Positions 12,734-25,124 are shown, numbered from the stretch's first letter. The stretch: 64,000 nucleotides of DNA from Membranipora membranacea (GCA_914767715.1 OU612073.1:3968001-4032000), one strand, 5' to 3'. Translations and numbers: made by a program. Notes: generated from the sequence alone by a model not told the origin.

Positions 12734-13960
12734 TGAGCTAGTATGCTAAGACAGGCTGCTACTATGTCTGGCAATGGTCCTATTCAGTCACACCAAAAGG
12801 TATGTTTTTCCATCTTGACAAATCTCCAAAAAGACTGATCGCTGCAACTGAAGTAGTCTTCCATTAGTAATTGAGTATATGTTACTCCTTGGTTGCTAAT
12901 GATTGTGACTAAGGTAAGGTATTTTTGCTGCAAACCTCTGTGTGATTATGAGCAGCTGGCTATGTAAGGGTGTGCAGTACCTTAGTCAACCTTAACAGCA
13001 ACGTTTATCGTTGTCATTGAAGGTGGAAGGTTTGGGCAGAATCTCAATCTCGTTTGTTGTCAGCTTCCAACAATTATAGCGATCATACAATTGTGTATTC
13101 ATGTTAAGTCTAGTCACTTATGAGTAAAGGGTATATGTACCCATCGTCCCCAGGACCACTCTAAATTTCTCATAATCAATTCTTTGACAGTCTTTCATTA
13201 GCATGGCATGCCTGCCAGCTTGTAACATAGCCATGCGAATGGCCTGATAAATACAATCAGGTGGGGACGTTAGCTCGGTGAAAAGCCGAGGGGTTCTGGC
13301 AGGTACTATTGCATAAGTGTTGTTCTTTTTTCTAGCCTACTGTTGATGACCATCATATGACTGTTGTAAGTAAACTTTGTTTTTTTATTATTAATGGCAA
13401 TGTTTAACACTTGTCTTGAATTCATTACAGTTATTTTTGCACTTCTCACTTCTATTCACTCGCGGTGAAATAAAAATCACCATGGTGGCAAAGTCGAGTT
13501 CTCATTTTACTTTATTTTCTTTCATGCTCACACTACTCTCCCTGTATTATCGGTAAGTTATCAGGTGGCAAACCTACACATGAGCTGCTAGGAGTATGTG
13601 ATCAGCAATAAGCAGCTCGGGACCTTGACAGTCTAGCCTCAATCACTGTTGAAGGATACAATGTGTATACCCTACCCTACCCTGGTCTCACTAGCTTATT
13701 TTTTAGAAAGTTGTCTTCCCACAGTGTAAAAGAAGGCAACTCACTGGCTTTTATTTGGGTAATCAAGTGATGTGAATGTTATAGTGATCAGTGACAAAAG
13801 TATCAAAGTCTGTAGAACTCTTATGCTAACAATCATGAGACCAGCTACACCTTTCAAAGTTAGCAGTGAAGCTACCCTGCTGTTGTATTTTTTCAAGCAA
13901 CTGTATAAGAAATATAAATCACAAACCATATCTGTATTCATTTAAAATACATTCACACAG

Positions 13961-16409
13961 GAAAAAGGAGTCATGTGTGAGATAATAGGTCGTGAGATCG
14001 CTGGATGTGAGCATGATTATGCTAAGGTTCCACCGCCTGCTGCCATCGTACCACCACCTAAGGAGCAGCCAGCAACATCTACGCCAGCAGCACAACCCTG
14101 TATCAGTTCTGTCTTGTCAGATTCCAGGACAACATCTGATTACTGTATGTCATTTCTGGAAAAAATAGACAAAATTACACTTTTAAGAATGAGATTGATG
14201 TGTTTAGTGATTCACTTGCAAGGACAGTCAGCAATACATATCTTGAAGCAAGGAGTTGCCCAGTCTTTATTAATAAGCTCCTAGAGTGTTTGTCTGACAA
14301 AAAAGAGAACACAACTGGCAACAGGAAAATTGTATCATTAGATTTAGCATTTTTATTGGCGGTTTTATATGCCATCTATCAGTTCAATAATTTTTTTAGC
14401 TTGGCGGCCAACGGATGAGGAGGTGGATGACATATCATTCTCCCTCCAGCAGACTCAGCTCGACGAGTTCAATGGGAGCTTAGCTCATGTCGTTTTTAAC
14501 GAAAAACTGGAAGAGCTAATAAAGCTAAAGAAATGCAGTTTATGTGGAGAGCGCATGTCTGCCACTCCACGAGAGGATGGCTCAGCACTGGTCGTGAGCT
14601 ACCGCTGCATATGCGATGGCTCTGATCGGTGGGAAAGCCAGCCTCGAGTGGGTGGTAAGTTTGTGGGAAATGTCCTTACGGTGACATCAACTTTCATGAG
14701 GCAGGTCTCATCATGTTAATCTTGTTTTTAATGATCTCTTGTGATTCCTAGCTCCCATAAATGTTTGATCCAAGAACATTAAACTTTATTATCTAAATTT
14801 AGCAGAATTTCATTCCTGAAAAATGCATATAAAACATTGAGATGTGTAAATATGAGGCGATGTTGCCTATACATTGATGTCTTGCGGATAATAAGTCCAT
14901 AAGACGATCAATATCTCTTAATTACAGTTGGTCAACCTACAATGTTGTACAAGGCTTACTAGATTCGTTTGGAGTTGCACCTGTATCGTCAGAGACTTTC
15001 TACAGGTTCCAGGCACAGTTTATGATTCCAACTGTAGACAGGATGTACAGTGAGCAGGAACAGGAGATACTGAAAAATATGAAAGAGAGAGGTAAGGCAT
15101 TAACCAGTAACAAAATAAATTATTGTTTGAAGTATAAATCTCCCTTGGACGTATTTGCAGTATATATATATATACTACACTGTCGATTCATTTGGAACAA
15201 CGTTCCATATAACAAAGCAAGCTCTTCACTCTTGCAATGGAAACCATGTCTTATTTAATCACTCATTAATTCTAATAATTTCTAATAACTATTTCTTAGA
15301 TGAACGTGTAGTTGTGACAGGTGATGGTCGATTCGACTCACCCGGACCTTCGGCCAGATACTGCCACTATCTGTTCGTAGACTATGTAAGTAGAGCAGCC
15401 TTTGCTGGTCATGAGAGCATTGATTCCAACCAAGAATGAAGGCGATTACCAACAGTCAGCAGCGCTTGTTTGTACCAGGCTTATCGATATACTCTAACAT
15501 CTTCACTGCACCTAAGAAGAGAAATAACAACCAAAACATTTATATTTTAAACTATTAATAATTCAATCTAAATTGTATATGCAGGAAACATGAAAAGTGT
15601 GTAAAAGTATAGTAACACAGAGCAGCACAGTTGGAAGCGCAACTGCCGCTGAGAAAGCCGGTTTCATCGAGGGCTTGGAGGAGATCACCTCCGCAGGTGT
15701 CGAAGTAGGCTGTGTTGCCACTGATGGGCACACAGGTAAAATAACACTACACATGTGATTCATTCAATGGAAAAGGGATATATACATTGTTAGCTTATGA
15801 GTAGTTAATTGTGAAATTTTATGGATTTTCCATGAAAAATTGGTTTGTAGATCCACACCGAACACAAAGCGACCCATATAATAACGATGATAATAATTTG
15901 CTATCATTTGTTCTTCATAGGAATAGGTGCCTACACAAGAACGGTCCATCCAGACAAGAACCACCAACTAGATGCGTGACACGTATGCAAGGGTTTCGTA
16001 AAGAAACTCATTGCTGGTGCCACAAATGAGGTAAGAACTTAGGTCAATATAAATAACTTTCATGCATTTTCCTACTGGGAGAAAGGTCTTATATAGAAGC
16101 TGTCATAGCATATTTTGATGCAAGCTCATGCCAAGTGGAATCAAAATTCAGGTCGTGTCTTGCCATGAGAATAGAGATAAATACAGATTTATTTCAGATG
16201 TATATATTGTTGGTTTTGTAGAACAAGAAGAAACTCCTCCCCTGGATCAAACACATTACCCACCACATGTGGTATACCGCTTCAAACTGTGGTGGAGACC
16301 CGGACCTGCTAGTTCAGATTTTTGACTCTTGCCGGTTTCATGTGGTGAACAAGCATGAGTTTTAGGGGTATGATACTATCAAACGGTGCCTACACGACCC
16401 CATGTCCAG
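13961..16409 (+). pseudogene. Broken transposase-like gene (possibly Kolobok-related)
   Basis: Exon-like pieces lie at 13961-14284, about 14180-14655, 14928-15091, 15300-15385, 15621-15735, 15921-16030 and 16222-16409. Recognisable stretches include CSLCGERMSA (zinc-knuckle-like), TGDGRFDSPGPSARYCHY, AEKAGFIEGLEE, VATDGHTGIGAY and LLPWIKHITHHMWY. These resemble a family of transposon-derived animal proteins with a GDGR-DSPG catalytic-type motif; the Kolobok link is from memory. Damage: a TGA at 15977-15979 where the family has Trp before a His, a TAG at 16363-16365, and frame breaks near 14180 and at the 14655/14928 junction. The coding part stops at a splice donor (16410), directly followed by nephrocystin-4-derived DNA, so the 3' end is gone. 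The gene is dead unless alternative splicing rescues it. Confidence 0.7.
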
Positions 16410-17890
16410 GTAAGAGAAATTTTACTAATTAGAGGCGGGTACATGTTATGTACTCCATCTAAACCGAGTCTAACAATCAGAGATACACAAGTTAATGGTG
16501 TTGTCTCGATGTCAGTGAGGCTGAGACGTTCATCTGTGCATACTCTTTGAAACATTTTATCTGCGTTATGATAGGACACATCCTCTAATGGATTACGTTA
16601 GCCCCTCTACTCAGTATCTTTCCGACAAACTTGAAATGGGCAGCTTGCTCAGAATTTATAGCAGGCAACGTTTATAAGAAGTAGGACATTTCATATTACA
16701 AACTTTCTTATATGTATTGTAAGTATAGCTGCAATCTTGCATCAATCAATCAATCTTCCGTCGTCATTCAAATATGTCCTTCAGACTTTATTACCACAAG
16801 TCATCACACCTCGTATATTTTCTACTTTACAGATTTATGCCATCGCTGAATCAGGGAACAGCTGAAATTATGATATTTATAAACGATGATGAAGATAAGA
16901 ATGAGGAAACCTTCTGTGTCAAGGTCAACTATATCTCAGAGAACAACGATGATTAATTAGCCTAAGCTTCACATCCAAACTGATCATGTGATATATTATC
17001 ACATTATAACTCTGAACAATATAGCTTGAGTATCACCAGAAAGAATTTAGATTTGGCGACCTGATGTCAAATTTATTTATTGGGGGCATGTAGATGTTAG
17101 GTTATCATACTAAATTGACTCTAAGATACACATGCTAAAAGTGTGGTCTTGATGCCTGTGTGGTCACTGCCTCTGTAGCTCTGGTAGATAGAGGATCGTT
17201 TCGTAGTGTTACCTTAACTATGTGTGTCAGCAAATCAATTCTGATAGTCCAATAATCAATTTTGACAATTTATGTGAATTTTTCAAGTTTTGAATCTTAT
17301 TTATGCAGTTAGATGATATTGTTAAGTTGTTACTATAGGGTACATTAAGGCTATGATGCTTTGATTTTTTATTCCGTCCTGGGATTTGTAAGTTTTCAGT
17401 AATTTCCATAGGTTTTTATGTCTGTAGCAGTTGCAATTTGATGCAAGATATGGTCAGTTTAAATAACCTTACAATTTATAAATTTAGTTTACATATAGCA
17501 AGTTAAAATTAAACTACAGACAGAAATAGTGAGTTGTAGAGTCGCCTCCCTACAAACCACAGTGATGACGCCACGACTCCTTTACTATAGCTGTTTAGCC
17601 ACTGTGTTTCAGAGGGTGAGCTAATGGCAACATTGAAAATGCTGCATCCCATCCACACAGTAAAGTTTAGCAGCATTCAGTTATGTTAGAACTTTTAGAC
17701 TGTCTGATATATCAGAATACTGAATGCATATCAAACCCTCTCCTTGAATTAACTATAACATAACATATGAGAATCAGAAGTAGCTGGGGGAGAAGAAAAG
17801 TGACTCATCATGACCGCTTCATTTGTCACATTGATATAATTCCACTTCCCTGCATGGGTAATGTTTGGCAATGGAATGCCACAAAAGGTA
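16410..17890 (+). pseudogene. Duplicated 3' end of nephrocystin-4 (last intron part, last exon, downstream flank)
   Basis: This matches about 3560-5380. The intron part starts with GGCGGGTACATGTTA. The last exon copy at 16833-16956 keeps its acceptor, open frame and stop, and differs from the parent at 2 of 40 residues (Ala to Ser near the start, Asp to Asn near the end). By eye the exon differs at about 7 of 124 bases, while the flanking intron differs at roughly 17 per 100. No other nephrocystin-4 exon precedes it here, so alone it is a fragment; use as a distant alternative last exon is possible but unsupported. Confidence 0.85.
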
Positions 17891-18106
17891 AAACCCTTTC
17901 ATGTACAAAGGTTTAATGTTGTTGTCATGTATTTCAGATTCAGACTCCCTAAGATAGGTCAATGTCCTCTTATTCGACATGTTGTAGGTTATGCACAGCT
18001 GCATAGGTCATATGAAAAGGCTCTGTAAACTACTCATTTGCTCGAAAACCGATTTTTTTAGAGGGTTAATTTCAAGTTGTCTTCCTTTTGTCAAAGTAAA
18101 GACAAT

Positions 18107-19316
18107 CCTGAACAAAAACTTGATTCAATGATGTTGTGTCATTTTAGGGAGAAAATGAGGCAGAAAACGCTGTTTTTGTCAAAGCAGATGGAGGAGTCAA
18201 ATTAAATGCAAGAAATTTCAAACCAGGTGGAATGCATACTTAGAGATTGAGTTCATCGTAAAATTTGATTTTCTTTGATATATGACTAGTCTAAACTGAC
18301 TTTTTACGTCATGCCATACAACGCATTTTTTATTGTGAAGCCGTGAAAATATGTGAAATTTCAATCATTAATTCAGAACAGATCATAGGCTCGAAACAAA
18401 ATTAATTATGATTTTCCCTTAGAGTACACTTCAAATGTCATACATTGTGACTTTCAACAAATTAGCTTGCTTATTGCGAAAACAGTGGACTCTCGAATAC
18501 ACCTGATATTTTTCGCAACTTTTGCATAACGTCAAATGTGCTGTTCAAATGACCATTATTGTGGCCAAACAAAGTTTTTTTGGAAGTTCTCACACACGAA
18601 GCCGCTTTTATTACCCATGGTGCACACAGGAAATGCCAACAGCTATTTCACTGCATCTTTGTTTTTCTTGAATTTAACGCAAAAGAATGGCCAAAAACAC
18701 CTCAAAAGTCCCAAAAAATAGCTGTTTTTTGGCATTCTTTTGCGTTAAATTCAAGAAAAACGAAGATGCAGGGAAAAAGTCTTTTGGCATTTCCTGTGTG
18801 CTCCATGGCTAATGAAAGCGGCTTCGTATGTGAGAACTTTCAAAAAAACTTTGTTTGGCCACAATAATGGTCATTTGGACAGCACATTTGATGTTATGCA
18901 AAAGTTGCAAAAAATTTTGGCTGTATTCGAGAGTCCACTGTTTTGGCAATATGCAAGCTAATTTGTTGAAAGTTAATAGGTATGGCATTTGAAGTGTACT
19001 CTAAAGGAAAATCATAATTAATTTTGTTTCGAGCCTATGATCTGTTCTGAATTAATGATTGAAATTTCACATATTTTCACGGCTTCACAAAAAAAAATGC
19101 ATTGTATGGCGTGACGTAAAAAGTCAGTTTAGACTAGTCATATATCAAAGAAAATCAAATTTTACGATGAACGCAATCTCTAAGTATGCATTCCACCTGG
19201 TTTGAAATTAATTGCATTTAATTTGACTCCTCCATCTGCTTTGACAAAAACAGCGTTTTCTGCCTCATTTCCTCCCTAAAATGACACAACGTCATTGAAT
19301 CAAGTTTTTGTTCAGG
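18107..19316. mobile_element. Foldback element: two arms of about 590 bp around a 25-bp spacer
   Basis: The left arm 18107-18698 is almost the exact reverse complement of the right arm 18724-19316. The ends read CCTGAACAAAAACTTGATTC and its inverse. The arms carry matching landmarks, for example GAGCCTATGATCTGTTCTGA with its inverse, and GGCCACAATAATGGTCATTT. Open frames inside are by-products of the symmetry. No target-site duplication is evident. A transcript would form a long double-stranded RNA. A decayed partial relative lies near 33030-33200. Confidence 0.85.
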
Positions 19317-19504
19317 TATTCATTTTCAGTAGCTTGGCAGCTTTCCAACGGTATATGATATGTTGATATTCGGATCGGTCTTTGACATTACCTTACACTT
19401 TCTTTTATCAGAATCTTCTTAATTGACAACTGTCATATTCCTATTGGCTGGGGGATGAAAGCTTTCACATTTTCAGTCAGTTGCATGCAGCTTGCTAGTG
19501 CACT

Positions 19505-19750
19505 GATCTTTCTGAATTTGGGTCACAGCCTGTGAAAAATACCACTGAACTATATCTGAATCTTAGCGCGGTGGTGATTTGTTCACCAAAACTGTCGGGG
19601 TACTATGTTCCCCAATCCTTTTATAACACAACTTATGTTTTCATTACCAATCAACTCTGAGCTGTATATCTCTATGATTCAAACATATAAAATATACTCA
19701 ATCTCACACCATTCGTATTGTTGTTATATAATTAGGGAGAACAAAAATGC
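19505..19750 (-). repeat. Inverted copy of part of the last nephrocystin-4 intron
   Basis: The reverse complement reads TCTCCCTAATTATATAAC, then TCAGAGTTGATTGGTAATG, CATAAGTTGTGTTATAAAA, CAAATCACCACCGC and GATATAGTTCAGTGGTAT. All of these occur in the same order at about 3980-4180. No exon is included. Confidence 0.8.
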
Positions 19751-20193
19751 AGGATTTTATCATCAGGTATTCTATTTTTCAATATGCAAACCTTTAGTCA
19801 GGATTGATTGTTTGTGTCACAATATATCACACTTTGGTCTTATGGTGGTTACACTATAAACTTTCATTCTTACGTTTTCTACAAATATTTATTGTATTCA
19901 TACTTGTTCTTGCACACATAGTATATTGTAGCATTTAGCTTAAAGCATAATATGTTTGAAATGAAATGGTATTTGGGCTAGCTCTATACTTAGTTGGGAA
20001 TGAGTGATGCTTTACTCACAAAAGTTTGCACTATCTATCAATGTTGAAAATCAACAGTAATTCTTTTGAAAAGCAAAAAAATATCCATAATATCGGTGAG
20101 GCATACAACACCATTTAAATGTTTCTATTGAATGACAATAAACAAATCAAAGGATTGTTTATTCCAAGGAGGCCATTCAACTCTGATACCTTA

Positions 20194-22470
20194 TTATCCA
20201 CAGAATAAACAGAACCCTCTGCAATCTCGCTTTGCAAACTCAGAGCTCCTCTTTACCATAGTGTGGCTATCTTCATCGTTGGAGATGTCATTGTGGGCTA
20301 CAATATAGACAGCGCTTTACTGATGTACACATGATGGTGATGATTGTTTATGAAGGTTTATGAGTAATCTAGGTCTAATTCTTATTAAATCCAAATTCTT
20401 GTGATCATATAATAAACAGTTCTATCAATAATGGGGTCATGCTTGGATAATTCATTGCAAAGGTTGCCCTTTGATGTCGCCCTATGTAAAACTTCCCTCT
20501 ACAGAGTATGCAATATAAGTTATTTTACAATTGTGGTAATAAAAATATTATTTCAGCGTTGTAAATTATCAGGTATAAAATGTTAAAACAGTATTATTAA
20601 CCCATACCAGTATATATATTGTAGGATCAACTTGCGGATTATAGACTTGTCGTAGACACAGCTCGGCGGGCTAATTTTTGTTTTGTTGGGCTGCAGCGAT
20701 AAGATAAGATAAGATAAAGTAAGTAGAAAATGAGATCATGTATACTCACAGATAATGTAGTGATCAATGTGAGCCCACTGATACATGTTACAGTATTTAG
20801 CTGACTCGTCTGGTGCGAAGCTGGCATCACTTATCATGTTAGCAGAGAGTGGCACAACCTGAGCAATATCTACGTTCTCAAAGATCCTCATACCATCCTT
20901 CAGTGCTGCCTGAAGCTTGATGCCATCTTGGAATGAGTGATACGTTGGGTAGACATAACAAGGAGCTGTTTCGTTAGCTCTAACGAAATGTAGACCCTGT
21001 TGAAAAATCGTTGAAAAAAACTCAAATTGTATTTTAAAAAACCTAAAAGAACATCAGTAGCTGCAAGCTGTAAGATTATGGTGAGAGATTCTTTATACAT
21101 AGTTCATACCTTATTACCTTCGTATAATCTGGAGTATGTTAGACTTATTAAAAAAATTTAAAAACCAGATGTCTTATCATCCCGAAGCATGTGCGGCGAA
21201 ATATCTGTGCAAGTTTGCTCTCTGTTTGCAGGCAGGTCGGAGCACACCTGGGGGCCAACCAAACCCCAGTATTCGATGGACCGCAGTGGGATTCGCACCA
21301 ACGATATTCAACATTTGTATGCTGAAGGACCGGCGCTCTAACCAACTGAGCCACCTCCTACTCCATCAATCGTATTTTCATTATAATTAATTTATTGACT
21401 GCCACATACATACTTTATATATATAACTTATATATAAATGAATACCAGCAAGAATAATATCGCCAAGTAAAAAATTTCATCTTATTTTTTAACATTGGAT
21501 AACAACATTGCATATAGTGGATTTTGCCATCGCTGTTGAGTACTTACCGTATTGTAGTCATGTATGTCCACATGTCCTCCACTTGATTCCATTATCCAGA
21601 TATTATCATCATTAAATATCATATCTACTGCTTTAGAAAAATCCTTGAAAAACACAAAGGATACAACAGAAATTGATATTGCCTGGTGACACAAAAGATT
21701 GTGCCAACTCTTTGTCAAAAATCTTATCATTTTATTTATGTATATTTACTGCAAACTTTCAATAATCCTCTACAAATAAAGGAATGAACAATAATGATAA
21801 TGAAAATAATAATAATAACAATAAAACAAGGGTACGTCATCCTTTATCAGCTGCTTTAGTCATAAAAGAACAATTTATAATAAAAACTTACCGTTCCTTT
21901 TGGGCTCAATAGAATGGTATCATGAACCACCTCCTGAGGGTAGGGTTTCTCATGTATGGTTTGAGTTGGAACAGCTGCAGCATAAGTCAATATGGCAGCA
22001 AGGAAGACGGTCTGAGGAGAAACTACCTGTGCAGTATAAACATAATAATAACCGATTGATATTCATAAATTAAATATAAATAATAATAATAATAAAGTTT
22101 ATTTATGAAACGCTTAATAAAATTGTTTAAAAACAGTGATTTCTAAGCGTTGTACATGTGATAAAAGATTGAAATAGAAACATATACTATGAAATAAGCC
22201 TGTGGCTGGTAAAATTAATAAAATTGATTAAAATTATTAATGAGATGAGAAAATATGATGAAAGATAAGATAATTAAAACCTACAAGTGGCAAATAAGTA
22301 AAATAAGTATAAATAAAATGCTGCAATAACCCATTTGACCACTTTAAATTTTTTTTCATGATTTTTTGGTAAGAAAACGATCCATATAAACTTCATGCAT
22401 CTGAAATTGAATTCGATTTTTAATAGAATATTGATGCTGTCCATCAACCATCTGCAGACCCTACCTTCAT
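20194..22470 (-). CDS. Secreted BRICHOS-domain precursor B with C-terminal Cys-rich peptide
   Basis: Exons on the minus strand: 22465-22470, 21892-22026, 21548-21643, 20750-20996, 20194-20297; 195 residues. The signal peptide, BRICHOS Asp76, Cys92 and Cys148 and the Lys177-Arg178 site are as in precursor A. The exon 4/5 junction yields Ser162 where A and C have Ala. The tail is SSEFAKRDCRGFCLFCG, with a second Lys-Arg (184-185), so a 10-residue product DCRGFCLFCG is possible. Exon 3 encodes the same 32 residues as in precursor C. The exon 3 to 4 intron carries a SINE that C lacks. A TATA box lies at 22572-22579 and an AATAAA at 20158-20163. The frame is intact throughout. It is likely co-regulated with C, whose promoter is nearly the same. 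Activity of the peptide is unknown. Confidence 0.86.
21150..21358 (-). mobile_element. tRNA-derived SINE in an intron of precursor B
   Basis: On the minus strand it starts GGAGGTGGCTCAGTTGGTTA (A box), with a B-box-like GGTGCGAATCCC about 45 bp later, then an unrelated body and an A/T-rich tail ending near TTTAAATTTTTTTAATAAG. The matching intron of precursor C (28147-28464) lacks it and is about 230 bp shorter, so it was inserted after the duplication. The SINE family was not recognised. Confidence 0.75.
22075..22170. repeat. AATAAT-rich dispersed-repeat-like stretch in intron 1 of precursor B
   Basis: TAATAATAATAATAAAG is followed by TTTATTTATGAAACGCTTAA and an ACGCTTA/TAAGCGT inverted pair. 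It is absent from intron 1 of precursor C. It resembles short non-autonomous elements of marine invertebrates but was not identified. Confidence 0.4.
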
Positions 22471-22571
22471 TTTGAAGCTGAAGCTGTGATTTATTGTCTT
22501 CTCTTTGTTTCTGTCTGCTGTGTCAGAATACAATGATCAGGATACAATGATCAGTAATGGCTAGTGTTCAG

Positions 22572-22579
22572 CTTTTATA
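22572..22579 (-). promoter_or_regulatory. TATA box of BRICHOS precursor B
   Basis: On the minus strand it reads TATAAAAG within TTTCATATAAAAGCTGAACAC. Downstream the presumed start region holds two copies of a GATCATTGTATCCT-like unit before CTGACACAGCAGACAG. Confidence 0.75.
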
Positions 22580-24277
22580 TGAAATGTGTGACCTTGCAGT
22601 CTTGTTTTGAATATGTTGAAGCATAGCAGTTGTTGATTGGTGTTTTGACAGCAACATGCATGAGGAATTTATGATTAATTATAAACAAGGAAATAGTGAC
22701 CTTAGAATGCTGTCACCGAAACCACAAACACTGCACACATAATATTGCAACCTCTAATGGTCTGTGGTTTTGGGTGAGATGCTGCCAAACTACAACAAAG
22801 TGATTGAAATTGAATTTGTTTGCTGTCCAGAAAAATGCTTAATCCAGTTAGGTTTTGGCTCTTTGAAATATAAATCATCTGATTTCCCTTTTTGAAACTC
22901 AAGAGATTATAGTCATTATATACTATAGAGTGTAGGGTATAGAGCTTATTATCACTCAAATCTCAAGACCTAGGATAGGTTAGGTAAGGTTTATTATTAC
23001 AATCCATGTACAAACAGGTGATAAAATTGGATTTGTACATGGAAATTTGAAATTTGAACTCTGTTGGGAGCAGACAGGTAGTATGGAGAAAATTAATAAC
23101 TTTAAACGCTTTTGTGTCCTGCTCTTTGGTGGGCGATGGATGGCATGTAAGCAAGAGGATTCCTTTGCACATTTAAAAACAACACGACTAAAAAGACGTT
23201 ATATTGTCAAAAAACAGTTTTAAACATCTTGGAAATAAAATCACAGAGGAGGCAGCTCTAAAAATTCAAGTCTTTCAGCATAATCCATGTCTGGCTTGAT
23301 TATTTTAGTGGCTGATTACTGTATATGTTCCAACTTGAGCTTTGGTGTGGGATAACAAATTGGAAAATTACAGGGGATGCATAGGATAAAACAGAACATA
23401 TAATCGTACAATAGTACAATCAGTAGAGCAAAGATTGCTTGATAGCTGGAGGTTTGCAGGTGTTGCCTGTATACATGGGACCCGGCCAAATTTGTGAGCA
23501 ATTCTTTTTTTTTATTGTATTCTGCTATAAACAAACATAGAAAATAAAGAGTAATAAATGTTCAAAAGAGAGTAAATAAAATCATGGGTCAGCCAGATAG
23601 TCTGTGACTAGAGTGGCGGCCAACCCTCAAACTAATAACAAAAAACACCAAACAATCATCATGAAAAGCCCAGACAAGACATGCCCACCGTACCCGCTAT
23701 CCACCACAAGACCAGAGACACCCCACCAGCCGAACTGTGAGATTGCACCCTGGTCCTGCCTAAACTCCGAAAAGGTACTTGTTGAACGAGGCTATGCCAT
23801 TGCTCAACAAAGATCTCTCTCTTCGCTTGTTGTTGGTTTTAATGTTGGATGTAGTGTTGTATTCATGGTTTGGTTTCATATTTTAAATATTTTGAATTGA
23901 GTATGATTTTAGTAGAAGTTTTAAAGTTCTGTATATAAAAAGCATTTGCAATGGCATGATTTATTAGGCTTTTAAAATGCACATGGAAAGTTATGTTGGT
24001 GTCTAGCTCATGTCCTAAAAATTTGGTGTGGTTCCATTTATACTTTTAAAATAGAGTTCCTGAATCTGAGCTTGTAATCTTCAGGGTTATAAATGTTTAT
24101 AATTACCGCTGAGTGTACAAATTTTTGAATGAAAATCTCCGAGATAAGATAAGGCATCAGCAAACACGATTGGGATAGTTTTGTCACGCTGCAATCCTGC
24201 ACAGTACATGAGGAGCGACACGATCATTTATTGCTGAGGTGCCCAAATGCGAACTTGTAGCAGAAAGTGATCAGTGA

Positions 24278-24387
24278 AATGATCTCCTACAGTTCAATGA
24301 GAGTTGACTTGAGATGTACGCTAAGGTAATGAGAGTTGACTTGAGATGTACGCTAAGGAGACCAGAGTAATCTGACTCAGGTCAGTT
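24278..24387 (+). pseudogene. Fragment of nephrocystin-4 exon (donor side), copy 1
   Basis: AATGATCTCCTACAGTTCAA and CTTGAGATGTACGCTAAGGA, then GACTCAGGTCAGTT, match the end of exon 3247-3400 and its donor. This copy has an internal tandem duplication of about 35 bp (GAGAGTTGACTTGAGATGTA twice) and reads as a remnant. Confidence 0.85.
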
Positions 24388-25013
24388 GAACTTCAACTTC
24401 GGTAGGGTATAGCGTACGGTTTTTTAAAACCAAAGTCAATAATACTTTATTCCAATGCTGCTTGTTATTCATGCGCAGGTGCTGATCATAAAAAATGCTG
24501 CACTGGATGCACATGATGCCAGAGTGAAATCATACTGATAAGATGTGAAAATGTTTATCTGTGAAATGAAATGGCAGTCAGAAATTCTTTGTAAAACAAG
24601 ATTTATCAATGTTAGAGGCTTGTAGTTTGGAGTTTAATCGATCTAAAGAAAAACAAAATGTTCCTGAAATCTGTATGTTTGTTTCAGCTGCTGCCAACTT
24701 TGGTTAACCGCAAAGACTGAACAAGATTTGAAGCCGATTTATACGTTTTTGAAGGGTTCTTGTGGAGTTGATTCACATGGGAAGCTTGTTAAGATATACT
24801 TTTGAGTGCCAAATTTAGCTTTTTAAATAAAACAAGCTTATTATGTTACCCAAATGTCCGTACAAATCATGGCAACAAGAACCCTGCACAAAAACATGAC
24901 TCAAAACCACAGTCTGTTAGATGGCGCAATATTATGTGTGCAGTCCTTGCAGTGACCACATTCTCAGGTCACTATTAAAAAACCGTACGCTATACCCTAC
25001 CGAAGTTGAAGTT

Positions 25014-25124
25014 CAACTGACCTGGGTCAGATTACTCTGGTCTCCCTAGCGTACATTTCAAGTCAACTCTCATTGCCTCAGCGTACATCTCAAGTCAACT
25101 TTCATTGAACTGTAGGAGATCATT
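25014..25124 (-). pseudogene. Fragment of nephrocystin-4 exon, copy 2 (inverted)
   Basis: This is the reverse complement of the same exon end, including the internal duplication seen in copy 1, so it derives from copy 1 or its immediate ancestor. Confidence 0.8.

Larger units (their letters stand above)
10504..13960. other. Gap between precursor A and the transposase remnant, no intact gene
   Basis: No coding exon could be supported. The stretch holds a candidate polyadenylation signal (10827), a near-perfect short hairpin CCTGGGGCAAATGCCCCAGG (11656-11675), a tRNA-like box at 11841, a 15-G run at 12195-12209, a GTTCAG cluster around 12407-12440 and a hairpin at 12692. A possible mini-exon with GTAAGT at about 13337-13365 could be an upstream part of the transposase remnant, but its reading is too short to judge. 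Confidence 0.5.
19830..23510. repeat. Left arm of a large inverted repeat (contains precursor B)
   Basis: It pairs as reverse complement with about 26610-29630. Shared landmarks from outside inward are the block ending at CCAAAGTGTGA, the terminal exon and its AATAAA, all precursor exons, the TATA promoter, an upstream AATATTGCAACCTC block, and near the inner end a ATGTATACAGGCAACACCTG block. The arms differ by insertions: a SINE and an AATAAT-rich repeat are present only on this side. Confidence 0.85.

Noticed and set aside
18536-18867. Two open frames across the centre of the foldback element
   Set aside because: The frames read into each other's reverse complement because of the symmetry and show no domain.
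24180-24260. Reverse transcriptase end (HLLLRCPN-like)
   Set aside because: Only about 20 codons resemble it, with a stop on either side; not enough to call a retrotransposon.
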